From: Chromatiales bacterium
GTDB taxonomy: Bacteria; Pseudomonadota; Gammaproteobacteria; Chromatiales; Chromatiaceae
Reading direction: 5' to 3'
Length of the DNA: 13,078 bases
NCBI GenBank assembly: GCA_024762485.1
Contig: JANTHH010000058.1
Span: 1-13,078, forward strand
Positions 1 through 7,056 of the stretch are shown piece after piece. Numbering within the stretch: position 1 is the first letter of the stretch; every line of letters begins with the position of its first letter. A program made the position numbers and the translations under genes. The notes below the pieces were generated by a model. The model was given only the letters and a program-made list of their open reading frames with translations. It was not told where the DNA came from and did no database searches.

Positions 1-824
1 TGACGGAAGCGGCGCTCCAGCAGCAGTGCCAGCAGCACCAAGCCGAGCAGCATCGACGCCAGCTGCGCCGCCGACTGCAGGTCGAAAAAGCCGAACCAGG
101 CCTTGTAGATGGCGGTAGTGAAGGTGTCGTAGTTGAACACCGCCACCGCGCCGAAGTCGGCCAGCGCCTCCATCAGCGCCAGACTGAGCCCGGCGATGAT
201 TGCCGGGCGTGCCATCGGCAGCGACACCCGGGAAAAGGCCTGCCAGGGCGACAGACCAAGGCTGCGCGCGGCCTCGAAGGCGCTCTGTCCCTGGCCGAGA
301 AAGGATACCCGCGCCAGCATGTAGACATAGGGATAGAGCACCAGGGTCATCACCACGATCACCCCGCCGGCATTGCGCACCTCCAGGGCCCAGCTCCCCG
401 GCAGGCCGAACAGTTCGCGAATCAGCCCCTGCACCGGGCCGGCGAAATCCATCACGCCGAGAAAGACGAAGGCCAGCACATAGGCCGGCAGGGCGAAGGG
501 CAGCATCAGCGCCCAGTCCACCAGGCCACGGCCGGGGAACTCGCACATGCTCACCAGCCAGGCCAGGCTGACACCCAGCAACACCGTGCCGATGGTCACG
601 CCGACGACCAGGATGATGGTGTTCTGCAGCAGGGTCGGCAGGATGGTGGTGCGCAGGTGTTCCCACAACTCCGGGTCGATCACCAGCCAGGAAGCGGCGA
701 TGACCAGCAGCGGCACCAGCACGCCTGCGCCTAGGAGGCGGCTCGCCCAGCGCCAGCCATTGCCGGTATCACGCCGACGCGACCGCGCGGTTACAGCAGA
801 GGAAAGAGGATCAATGACGGCCAT
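1..824 (-). CDS. fbpB: iron(III) ABC transporter permease, FbpB/HitB-like (5' part only)
   Basis: Inner-membrane permease that would move ferric iron delivered by the periplasmic protein encoded just upstream. The visible 274 codons run off the window at base 1, so the 3' end is missing; family members are usually above 500 residues with two fused permease halves, and this is the first half. After a basic N-terminus (about residues 13-30), hydrophobic segments begin near residue 36 and alternate with short loops. The EAA loop that contacts the ATPase is visible at about residues 184-205 (FEAARSLGLSP...MPMARP). The ATG at 824 follows an in-frame TGA two codons upstream, so it is the earliest possible start, but no Shine-Dalgarno is seen before it. 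It lies 65 nt after the binding-protein stop, with a hairpin and T-run between. An ATPase gene probably follows outside the window (inference). Confidence 0.9.
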   Translation of the reverse strand, partial: MAVIDPLSSAVTARSRRRDTGNGWRWASRLLGAGVLVPLLVIAASWLVIDPELWEHLRTTILPTLLQNTIILVVGVTIGTVLLGVSLAWLVSMCEFPGRGLVDWALMLPFALPAYVLAFVFLGVMDFAGPVQGLIRELFGLPGSWALEVRNAGGVIVVMTLVLYPYVYMLARVSFLGQGQSAFEAARSLGLSPWQAFSRVSLPMARPAIIAGLSLALMEALADFGAVAVFNYDTFTTAIYKAWFGFFDLQSAAQLASMLLGLVLLALLLERRFR

Positions 825-836
825 GGATCAGCAACG

Positions 837-869
837 AAAAAACACCGGCACAGTATGCTGCACCGGTGT
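837..869 (-). terminator. hairpin with T-run between binding-protein and permease genes
   Basis: On the minus strand a 7-bp stem (ACACCGG, bases 869-863, with CCGGTGT, bases 848-842) encloses a 14-nt loop and runs into six T (842-837). It starts 20 nt after the binding-protein stop and ends 12 nt before the permease ATG. Its form is that of an intrinsic terminator; because the permease has no visible promoter of its own, it probably acts by partial termination, keeping binding protein in excess of permease. Confidence 0.7.
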
Positions 870-889
870 CCCTCACGTCTTGCCGGGTA

Positions 890-1888
890 TCAGCGATAGC
901 CGGCGCGATCCATCAGGCGGATCGCCGCCCCTTGCAGCCGACCGAGTTCGGCGACATTGAGGTCATCCGCCTTGAACTCGCCCCAGGCCCTGACCTCCGG
1001 TGAGGCCGGCACCCGTGGATTGGCCGGGTATTCCATGTTCAGGCCGGCGAACATGGCCTGCGCCTCCTCACCGGAGAGCCACTCGAGCAGCCTCTGCGCT
1101 GCAGCCGGGTGCTTGGCGTAGCGGGTGAGGCCGGCACCGGAGACATTGATATGCACACCGCTGCTGTCCTGGTTCGGCCAGAACAGGGCCAGTTTCATGT
1201 CCGGCTGCTTCTTCTGCAGACGACCGAAATAATAGGTGTTGACGATGGCCACGTCACAGCGGCCGGCCAGCACCGCCTTGAGGGTCTTGGTGTCGTTCGA
1301 AAACGGCGGTGCTGCCAGGTTTGCCACCCAGCCACGCACGATCCGCTCGGCCTCTTTCTCGCCGTGACGGGCGATGAGGCTGGCCACCAGCGACTGGTTG
1401 TAGACCTTCTTGCTGGTGCGCAGGCACAGCCGGCCCTGCCACTTCGGATCGGCCAGGTCCTCGTAGGTGCTCAGCTCTGCCGGTTTCACCCGCTCGGTGC
1501 TGTAGGCGATGGTGCGTGCACGCACCGACAGGCCGAACCAGCGATTCTGCGGGTCACGCAGGTGGGCGGGGATATTCTGCTCCAGCACCGGTGATTCGAT
1601 GCCCGCCAGCACACCGGCGTCGGCCGCCTGCCACAGGTTGCCGGCATCCACCGTGATCAGCATGTCCGCGGGGGTCCGCTTGCCCTCGGCCTTGAGGCGC
1701 TGCAGCAACGGGCCGGCCTTGTCGGTGATGTAGTTGATCTCGACACCGGTCTTCTCGCTGTAGCGATCGAACAGCGGCTTGATCAGGTGCTCCTTGCGCG
1801 CCGAGTAGACCACCACCTCTTCGGCGGAGACCATCACGGGGGCCGCCACCGCAACCAGGACCAGCAGGGAAATCAGGTGCTTCAACAT
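890..1888 (-). CDS. fbpA: periplasmic iron(III)-binding protein of ABC transporter (FbpA/FutA family)
   Basis: Substrate-binding protein that captures ferric iron in the periplasm for the adjacent permease. The 332 residues open with a signal peptide (basic MLKH, hydrophobic core to about residue 20, likely cleavage after VSA at 22). The mature protein begins with the family signature VVVYSARKEHLIKPL (Tyr28) and carries the tyrosine pair NTYYFGRLQ (Tyr219-Tyr220), the residues that bind iron in FbpA/FutA proteins. Length fits the family (about 320-350). The ATG at 1888 has a strong Shine-Dalgarno, AGGAGG (plus bases 1897-1902), 8 nt upstream. A Fur box and sigma-70 promoter lie directly upstream, so repression by iron is expected. 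FutA- or AfuA-type naming is equally possible; the general function is well supported. Confidence 0.93.
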   Translation of the reverse strand: MLKHLISLLVLVAVAAPVMVSAEEVVVYSARKEHLIKPLFDRYSEKTGVEINYITDKAGPLLQRLKAEGKRTPADMLITVDAGNLWQAADAGVLAGIESPVLEQNIPAHLRDPQNRWFGLSVRARTIAYSTERVKPAELSTYEDLADPKWQGRLCLRTSKKVYNQSLVASLIARHGEKEAERIVRGWVANLAAPPFSNDTKTLKAVLAGRCDVAIVNTYYFGRLQKKQPDMKLALFWPNQDSSGVHINVSGAGLTRYAKHPAAAQRLLEWLSGEEAQAMFAGLNMEYPANPRVPASPEVRAWGEFKADDLNVAELGRLQGAAIRLMDRAGYR

Positions 1889-1918
1889 TGTTCACGCCTC
1901 CTAAAACACAAACCAAAT

Positions 1919-1937
1919 GATAATGATTCGCATTTTA
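1919..1937 (-). promoter_or_regulatory. Fur box
   Basis: Plus-strand bases GATAATGATTCGCATTTTA match the 19-bp Fur consensus (GATAATGATAATCATTATC) at 14 positions by eye, including the whole left GATAATGAT block. It covers the -10 element and probable start point of the binding-protein promoter, the expected position for iron-dependent repression. Confidence 0.85.
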
Positions 1938-1960
1938 TTTACAGAGGCCGGGCCGGTCAA
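1932..1960 (-). promoter_or_regulatory. sigma-70 promoter of the iron uptake genes
   Basis: On the minus strand TTGACC (1960-1955) and TAAAAT (1937-1932) are separated by exactly 17 nt. The start point would fall near 1925, inside the Fur box, giving a leader of about 37 nt that contains the AGGAGG ribosome-binding site. Confidence 0.8.
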
Positions 1961-2009
1961 GCAGAAATTGCCAGGGTACTCGGGAATCAATGGGATGCCG
2001 TACCGGGAT

Positions 2010-2024
2010 GGCGGCTCTGCCGCC
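2010..2024. repeat. perfect short inverted repeat after ubiI
   Basis: GGCGGC (2010-2015), TCT, GCCGCC (2019-2024) forms a 6-bp GC-only hairpin 23 nt after the ubiI stop. No T-run follows on either strand, so it is at most a weak or Rho-assisted end of the ubi transcript. Confidence 0.4.
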
Positions 2025-2047
2025 TGCGTGATGCTCGTTTTGACGGG

Positions 2048-3292
2048 TCAGCCCGACCGCTCGGAATGGATGTGCGGCCTGGCCAGGGCCGGCAGTTCAC
2101 CAAGAATGGTGCCCATGGCGGAGCCGGCGAACAGCTGCTTCAGTGGGCCGGCCCGGTCCACCAGATCCAGCCCGAGGCTGCGCAGCGCACGCACCGGCGC
2201 CGCCTGGCTGCCGAACAGCCGCTTGAAGCCATCCATCGCGTACTGCATCGCCAGGTTGTCGCCCTTGCGGGCGCGCTCGTAGCGGCGCAGTACCTGCAGC
2301 TCGCCCAGCGGGCGCCCACGCTGCTCGGCCGCCAGCAGCACCTCGGCGAGCATGGCCGCATCGAGCAGCCCGAGGTTGACCCCCTGCCCTGCCAGCGGGT
2401 GGATCACGTGGGCCGCATCGCCCACCAGTGCCAGGCCCGGCTGCACATAGCGCTGTGCATGCTGCAGGCGCAGCGGAAAGGCGGCGCGCGGCCCGACCAG
2501 GGCAAGCTCGCCGACCCGCCCCTCTGCGCCCTCGGCAACGGCGGCGGCGAAGTCCCTGTCATCCAGCGCGAGCAGCTCTTCGGCCTGCTCGGGGCTGGTG
2601 GACCAGACGATGGAGAAACAGTCGTCGCCGATCGGCAGCAGCGCCAGCGGGCCGTTGGGCAGGAAGCGCTGCCAGGCGGTTTCATTGTGACCTTCGGCCG
2701 CGCGCAGGGTCGCCACCACGGCGTGCTGCTCATAGGGCCAGCCCTCGACCGGGATGTCTGCCTGCTTGCGAATGAACGAATCGGCGCCATCGGCGGCCAC
2801 CACCAGTTCACACTGCAGCCGGCGGCCATCGGCGAATTGCAGCACCGGCTGCTCCCCTGCCAGGTCGAGTGCGCTGATCTGCGCCGGACAGATCAACTGC
2901 AGGCCCTGCTGCTGCGCCAGCTGCTCCCACAGCGCCAGCTGGATCACCCGGTTCTCGACGATGTGGCCGAGCTCGGCCTCTCCCAGGTCGGCACTGTCGA
3001 AATCGATCTCGCCGCCCCCGACATCCCACACATGCATCCTTCGATAGGGGGTGACCCGCCGTGCGGCCATGGCGGGCCAGGCGTCGAGGTTGCTGAAGAT
3101 CTGCCGCGAGGCACGGGTGATGGCGGACACCCGCAGATCATAATGTTCGGGCGACCAGTCACGCGCCGGCTCGCGCGCCTCCACCAGGCTGACGGCGATG
3201 CCCGCCCGCGCCAGGGCCAGTGCCAGGGTGGCGCCGACCATGCCGCCGCCGACGACACAGACGCGGGTCTGCAGAGGGGCCTGTTCAGCCAA
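2048..3292 (-). CDS. ubiI: FAD-dependent ubiquinone biosynthesis hydroxylase, UbiI/VisC type
   Basis: Flavin monooxygenase of the UbiH/COQ6 family, expected to hydroxylate a polyprenylphenol ring (C5 for UbiI) in aerobic ubiquinone synthesis. Visible motifs: the FAD dinucleotide fold VCVVGGGMVGA at residues 11-21, the AADGADS motif near 166-172 and the second FAD motif GDAAHVIHPLAGQGVNLG from about 291. The stretch LGHIVENRVIQLALW and the C-terminal RRYERARK block resemble E. coli UbiI more than UbiH. About 414 residues, normal for the family. No ATG precedes the FAD fold; the best start is TTG at 3292, which overlaps the ubiH stop by 8 nt (TTGGCTGA) and follows a G-rich stretch. Last gene of the ygfB-pepP-ubiH-ubiI cluster, so translational coupling is likely. 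UbiF or a broad-specificity UbiM-like activity cannot be excluded from sequence alone. Confidence 0.9.
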   Translation of the reverse strand: MAEQAPLQTRVCVVGGGMVGATLALALARAGIAVSLVEAREPARDWSPEHYDLRVSAITRASRQIFSNLDAWPAMAARRVTPYRRMHVWDVGGGEIDFDSADLGEAELGHIVENRVIQLALWEQLAQQQGLQLICPAQISALDLAGEQPVLQFADGRRLQCELVVAADGADSFIRKQADIPVEGWPYEQHAVVATLRAAEGHNETAWQRFLPNGPLALLPIGDDCFSIVWSTSPEQAEELLALDDRDFAAAVAEGAEGRVGELALVGPRAAFPLRLQHAQRYVQPGLALVGDAAHVIHPLAGQGVNLGLLDAAMLAEVLLAAEQRGRPLGELQVLRRYERARKGDNLAMQYAMDGFKRLFGSQAAPVRALRSLGLDLVDRAGPLKQLFAGSAMGTILGELPALARPHIHSERSG

Positions 3293-4511
3293 GTGGCAAC
3301 CCCCGCGCCAGCCTGGGCAGGCGCCCGCCCAGACCCATGGCGAGCCGGCCCAGCTGGCGGCGCGCCGGCGGCAGCAGCTCAAGCGCCAGCATGCCCAGGT
3401 CACGCGCTGCCCGCAGCGGCGGCAACGGGTTGGTGAACAGCCGCACCAAGGCATCGGTGGCCAGCCCGACCACCTCCTGATCACGGTGCCGCCACTGCTC
3501 ATAGCCGGCCAGCACCGCGGCATCTCCCGGGTCCTGACCCTGCCCGATGGCGTCCACCAGCACATCGGCCAGTGCGGCGACATCGCGCAGGCCGAGATTG
3601 AAACCCTGCCCGGCGATCGGATGCAAGGCATGGGCGGCATTGCCGATGATCGCGGTCCGCCCGTGCACCGATTCACTGACCTGCAGCATGCTCAGCGGAT
3701 AGCTGCTGCGCCGTCCGACCTTGAGAAAACGCCCGAGACGAAAACCGAAGCGCTCCTGGAACTGAGCCAGAAAGGCCGCATCGTCGAGTTCGAGGATCGC
3801 CGCCAGGCGTGCATCGGGCACGGTCCAGACCAGTGCGCAGCGCCCCTCGGTCATCGGCAGCAACGCCACCGGGCCATCCTCGGTGAAGCGTTCGAAGGCG
3901 CGCCCCTGGTGCGGCAGGTGCGGCGTGATGTTGGCCACCACCGCATGCTGACCGTATGCCCAGCGGCGGGTATGGACCCCCAGGCTCTCGCGGATGAAGG
4001 ACTCGCTGCCATCGGCCGCCACCAGCAGACGGGTGCGCAGCGTGCCGGGCTCACCGGCCTGCTGCACGGTCAGCTCGACATGGTCCTCATGGTTGATGAC
4101 GGCACTGACCCGCGCCGGGGCGATCATGTCGATGTCCGGACAGCCCTCGAGCGCCGTCAGCAGGTGCTGGCCGAGTGTGCGGGCGGTGACCACCTGGCCG
4201 AGTGCCGCCACGCCCTGTTCGGCGGCATCGAGATGGGCAAAGCCGAAACGGCCACGGTCGGAGACATGGATGTGACGGATCGGCGTGGCGTCGGGAGCGA
4301 TGGCGGACCACAGCCCCAGCCCCTCGAAGATGCGGCGCGAGCCCTCGGCCAGGGCGATGGCGCGGTCGTCGTAGCCGGGCTGGCCGACCCCGGGCAGGGC
4401 CGCCTCCACCAGCGCCATGCGCAGGCCGGTGGCGGACAGCGACAGCGCCAGGCTGGCGCCAACCAGGCCGCCGCCGACGATGATCAGGTCATGGTCGCTG
4501 TCTGCCTGCAT
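3285..4511 (-). CDS. ubiH: 2-octaprenyl-6-methoxyphenol hydroxylase (ubiquinone biosynthesis)
   Basis: FAD monooxygenase that hydroxylates C1 of the ring in ubiquinone synthesis. The 408 residues (E. coli 392) start with the FAD fold DLIIVGGGLVGASLAL (residues 8-23), followed by YDDRAIALAEGSRRI near 47-61, the VAADGSES motif in the middle, and GNAAHALHPIAGQGFNLGLRD near the last third. GNAA in place of the usual GDAA is characteristic of UbiH. The ATG at 4511 is 2 nt after the pepP stop, with GGGA about 8 nt upstream. The 3' end overlaps the likely ubiI start. The C-terminus has an arginine- and leucine-rich tail (LPPARRQLGRLAMG). Together with ubiI it supplies two of the aerobic hydroxylation steps. 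Confidence 0.94.
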   Translation of the reverse strand: MQADSDHDLIIVGGGLVGASLALSLSATGLRMALVEAALPGVGQPGYDDRAIALAEGSRRIFEGLGLWSAIAPDATPIRHIHVSDRGRFGFAHLDAAEQGVAALGQVVTARTLGQHLLTALEGCPDIDMIAPARVSAVINHEDHVELTVQQAGEPGTLRTRLLVAADGSESFIRESLGVHTRRWAYGQHAVVANITPHLPHQGRAFERFTEDGPVALLPMTEGRCALVWTVPDARLAAILELDDAAFLAQFQERFGFRLGRFLKVGRRSSYPLSMLQVSESVHGRTAIIGNAAHALHPIAGQGFNLGLRDVAALADVLVDAIGQGQDPGDAAVLAGYEQWRHRDQEVVGLATDALVRLFTNPLPPLRAARDLGMLALELLPPARRQLGRLAMGLGGRLPRLARGLPLG

Positions 4512-4513
4512 GC

Positions 4514-5821
4514 TCAGCGTCCCATCAGGGCCTCGATCTCGTCGATGGTCTTGGGCACATCGCAGCTGAGCACATCGCAGCCGTCCTTGGTGACCACCAC
4601 GTCGTCCTCGATGCGGATGCCGATGCCCTGCCACTTCTTCGCCACGCCCTTGCTGCCGAGCGGGATGTAGAGGCCGGGCTCGATGGTCAGCACCATGCCC
4701 GGCTCGAGCTCGCGCCAGTGGCCGTCGACCTTGTAGTCGCCCACATCGTGCACGTCCAGCCCCAGCCAGTGACCGGTGCGGTGCATGTAGAAGCGGTCGT
4801 AGCTGCCCGTCTTCAGCGCCTTGGCGAGGGTGCCCTTGATCAGCCCCAGCTTCAGCAGCCCCTTGGTGATCACCTTCACCGCCGCCTGATGCGGGTCGTC
4901 CCAGTGATTGCCGGGGCGCACCGCATCGATGGCCGCCAGCTGGGCGTCGAGCACCACCTGGTAGAGGGCGCGCTGGGCCTCGCTGAAGCGGCCGTTGACC
5001 GGGAAGGTGCGGGTGATGTCCGAGGCATAGCAGTCCAGCTCGCAGCCCGCATCCACCAGCACCAGGTCGCCGTCGTTGAGCGGCGCCTTGTTTTCGATGT
5101 AGTGCAGCACGCAGGCATTGTTGCCGCCACCGACGATGGACGGATAGGCCAGGTGCCGTGCACCGTGGTGCTGGCAATGATGCACGAACAGCGCCTCGAG
5201 CTGGTATTCATACATGCCGGGCCGGCATTCGCGCATCAGCCGCTTGTGACCGGCAGCGGAGATCTTCGCCGCACGGCGCATGGTGGCCACCTCGGCACGG
5301 CTCTTGTAGAGACGCATGTCGTGCAGATAGTGATCCAGCGCGATGAACTCGATCGGCCCGGTGATGCCGGCGCGGGACTGGGCACGGATACGGTTGACCC
5401 ATTCCGACATGCGCCGGTCGAGATCGACATTGCAGCCCATGGCATAGAACACGCGCTCGCACTGCTCCAGCATGCGCGGCAGGATGTCGTCGAGATCGGT
5501 GATGGGGAAGGAATCGTCGGCACCGTACTCCGCCACCGCGCCCTCCTGACCGATGATGGCGCCATCCCACATCTCCTTCTTCGGGTCGCGCTCCTGGCAG
5601 AACAGCACATACTCACCCTGTGGCCGGCCGGGGATCAGCACCAGCACCGCCTCGGGCTCGGGGAAACCGGACAGGTAGTAGAAATCGCTGTCGGGACGGA
5701 AGGGGTGATGCACATCGCGGTTGCGCACCGCCAGTGGCGCGGTGGGGAGGATGGCGATGCTGCCGCTGCCCATCATGCGCATCAGCTGGCGTCGGCGGCG
5801 TTTGAATTCGGCAGGATTCAT
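4514..5821 (-). CDS. pepP: Xaa-Pro aminopeptidase P
   Basis: Cytosolic dinuclear-metal peptidase removing the N-terminal residue when proline is second. 435 residues, close to the 441 of E. coli PepP. The N-terminal domain contains HHPFRPDSDFYYLSGFPEPEA (residues 38-58); the C-terminal pita-bread domain carries all five expected metal ligands: Asp257 (LVLVDAGCELD), Asp268 (ASDITRTFP), His351 (HRTGHWLGLDVHD), Glu381 (LTIEPGLY) and Glu405 (GIRIEDDVVVT). The ATG at 5821 overlaps the ygfB stop by 4 nt (ATGA) and has AGGA almost touching it, so translation is probably coupled to ygfB. It sits just ahead of ubiH, as in E. coli. No defects seen. Confidence 0.96.
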   Translation of the reverse strand: MNPAEFKRRRRQLMRMMGSGSIAILPTAPLAVRNRDVHHPFRPDSDFYYLSGFPEPEAVLVLIPGRPQGEYVLFCQERDPKKEMWDGAIIGQEGAVAEYGADDSFPITDLDDILPRMLEQCERVFYAMGCNVDLDRRMSEWVNRIRAQSRAGITGPIEFIALDHYLHDMRLYKSRAEVATMRRAAKISAAGHKRLMRECRPGMYEYQLEALFVHHCQHHGARHLAYPSIVGGGNNACVLHYIENKAPLNDGDLVLVDAGCELDCYASDITRTFPVNGRFSEAQRALYQVVLDAQLAAIDAVRPGNHWDDPHQAAVKVITKGLLKLGLIKGTLAKALKTGSYDRFYMHRTGHWLGLDVHDVGDYKVDGHWRELEPGMVLTIEPGLYIPLGSKGVAKKWQGIGIRIEDDVVVTKDGCDVLSCDVPKTIDEIEALMGR

Positions 5822-6381
5822 TCCTGTTTCTCCGGGCGGGTGGTCGACATCACGTCCTGGCGCAGGGTGAGCGCAACCACCTTCAGATACTCGGCCAGCT
5901 CGTTGAGATCCAATTCACCCTGTTCGTCGTCCTCGACTGTCTCGGTATCGAGACGACTGATTTCGGCCAGATCCTGCAATGCCTCGGCTGCCTCTGCACC
6001 GGGCTGGCGGTGCAGGGATTCGCCACCCAGGCCATAGCCGAACAGGAAACCCGCTGCCCAGTCACGCAGGGCCTCGGCATGCTGGGTCGCCGTGGCCTCT
6101 TCACCGGGCAGACACAGGCTCAGCCCGAAGGCCTCGTCATCGAGTTGAGCGAGGGTGTCATCAAGCAGGACATCAAGGCCGCGCCTGCATTCGCCGACCA
6201 GCGCATCGTCGGGGTCGACATCCTCCAGCAGTACTTGGTGCCAGAGACTGTGCAGATCCTCCATCCCGGTGGCGGCAAGTCCACAGGCAATACCCTGGGC
6301 CTCGGCAGGCGACAGGGGGATGCCGGCCCGCACGAGCAGGTCGTTCAGATGCTGGTAATCACAGGACACTTCGGCGCTCAC
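5818..6381 (-). CDS. ygfB: YgfB/UPF0149 family protein
   Basis: Small acidic all-helical protein of the YgfB/YecA (UPF0149) family, 187 residues. Recognisable parts are LNDLLVRAGIPLSPAEAQGIACGLA near the N-terminus, GLSLCLPGEE in the middle and ALRDWAAGFLFGYGL near residues 104-118. In Pseudomonas aeruginosa YgfB affects expression of the ampD peptidoglycan-recycling gene; whether it does so here is unknown. The start is GTG at 6381: a TGA lies upstream in frame and no ATG intervenes, and the Shine-Dalgarno is weak. First gene of the cluster leading into pepP, ubiH and ubiI. Confidence 0.9.
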   Translation of the reverse strand: MSAEVSCDYQHLNDLLVRAGIPLSPAEAQGIACGLAATGMEDLHSLWHQVLLEDVDPDDALVGECRRGLDVLLDDTLAQLDDEAFGLSLCLPGEEATATQHAEALRDWAAGFLFGYGLGGESLHRQPGAEAAEALQDLAEISRLDTETVEDDEQGELDLNELAEYLKVVALTLRQDVMSTTRPEKQE

Positions 6382-6428
6382 GGATACACGACCATTCAGG
6401 CTGATGGACGACGGCTTTCGGAACGATG

Positions 6429-6457
6429 ATCATATCACGCAGCCCCTGCAATTGACC
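6429..6457 (-). promoter_or_regulatory. probable promoter of ygfB-pepP-ubiH-ubiI
   Basis: On the minus strand TATGAT (6434-6429) is a good -10 element, placed to start transcription near 6422, about 40 nt before the ygfB GTG. The -35 at 17-nt spacing (GGTCAA) is poor, and it is the complement of the divergent -35, so the two promoters share sequence. Confidence 0.45.
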
Positions 6458-6480
6458 GCCGCACGGCCCCCCTCTATATT
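6452..6480 (+). promoter_or_regulatory. sigma-70 promoter of the ZapB-like/zapA genes
   Basis: TTGACC (6452-6457) and TATATT (6475-6480) are separated by exactly 17 nt. The expected start point, about 7 nt past the -10, coincides with the A of the ATG at 6487, so the transcript should be leaderless or nearly so. Confidence 0.75.
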
Positions 6481-6486
6481 CGCCCC

Positions 6487-6720
6487 ATGACCGAGCAAGA
6501 CCTTCAAGGCATCACCGAACAGGATCTGCGCGCATTGGAGACGCGGATCGAGGAATTGATCCGCGCCTGCTCGCACCTCAAGGATGAAAACCGCTCACTC
6601 AGGGCCCGCGAGGATGAACTGCTTGGCGAACGCGCCGACCTGATCGAAAAGACCGAGCTCGCACGCGATCGCGTCGAGGCCATGATCTCCCGTCTCAAAT
6701 CATTGGAAGACAACACATGA
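6487..6720 (+). CDS. small coiled-coil protein, TIGR02449/ZapB-like
   Basis: 77 residues, almost wholly predicted helix with leucine/isoleucine heptads from about residue 12 to 73 (LRALETRIEELI, LKDENRSLRAREDELLGERADLIEK, VEAMISRLKSLE). Size and composition resemble ZapB, the coiled-coil partner that layers on ZapA at the FtsZ ring, and small proteins of the TIGR02449 family are typically encoded directly before zapA in non-enteric gammaproteobacteria. The TGA stop overlaps the zapA ATG by 4 nt, supporting joint translation. The N-terminus repeats TEQDL twice (residues 2-6 and 10-14). No Shine-Dalgarno precedes the ATG. A role in division is inferred from context and coiled-coil character; orthology to ZapB is not proven. 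Confidence 0.85.
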   Translation: MTEQDLQGITEQDLRALETRIEELIRACSHLKDENRSLRAREDELLGERADLIEKTELARDRVEAMISRLKSLEDNT

Positions 6721-7031
6721 GCAGCGGCAGCAAGGCCGTTTCGGTCACCATCCTCGACAAGGAGTACCGCGTTGCCTGCACCGCGGATGAAGAGGAATCA
6801 CTGCTGGCCTCCGCGCGCTACCTGGATGAGCGTATGCGCGAGATTCGCAACTCCGGCAAGGTGATCGGCGCCGACCGCGTCGCCGTCATGGCCGCCCTGA
6901 ACATGGCCCACGAGTTGCTCGACCGGCGCCAGCAACAGGGTGAGCAGGCCGACTCTGTCGGCAAACGTTTGCGCGGGCTCAAGGACAAGGTGGAAATCGC
7001 CCTGAACGACAGTTCACAACTGGAACTCTGA
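6717..7031 (+). CDS. zapA: cell division protein ZapA
   Basis: FtsZ-ring-associated protein that cross-links FtsZ filaments. 104 residues (E. coli 109). The N-terminal beta/alpha domain is seen in VSVTILDKEYRVACTADEEE (residues 8-27) followed by SARYLDERMREIR; the middle has the conserved RVAVMAALNMAHELL (about 54-68), and the C-terminal third is a charged helix suited to dimer or tetramer coiled coil. The start overlaps the preceding ZapB-like gene by 4 nt, and the 6S RNA follows 25 nt after the stop, as in many gammaproteobacteria. Confidence 0.95.
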   Translation: MSSGSKAVSVTILDKEYRVACTADEEESLLASARYLDERMREIRNSGKVIGADRVAVMAALNMAHELLDRRQQQGEQADSVGKRLRGLKDKVEIALNDSSQLEL

Positions 7032-7049
7032 GACGAATAGCGCTAGCCT
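7021..7049 (+). promoter_or_regulatory. possible promoter of 6S RNA
   Basis: TGGAAC (7021-7026) and TAGCCT (7044-7049), 17 nt apart, would start transcription near the predicted 6S 5' end at 7057. Both hexamers are weak matches and the site overlaps the zapA 3' end; processing from a longer zapA transcript is the alternative. Confidence 0.35.
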
Positions 7050-7056
7050 AACGGCA

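Noticed and set aside
2010..2024. GGCGGC/GCCGCC hairpin as an intrinsic terminator for ubiI
   Set aside because: No T-run follows on the minus strand; listed only as an inverted repeat.
1787..3436. 549-codon plus-strand open frame opposite ubiI
   Set aside because: GC-rich antisense shadow; the translation has no recognisable domain, while the minus strand encodes a complete UbiI with FAD motifs.
3198..6037. Long plus-strand open frames opposite ubiH and pepP (3198-4670 and 4718-6037)
   Set aside because: Shadow frames over confident genes; no family resemblance and they cross gene boundaries.
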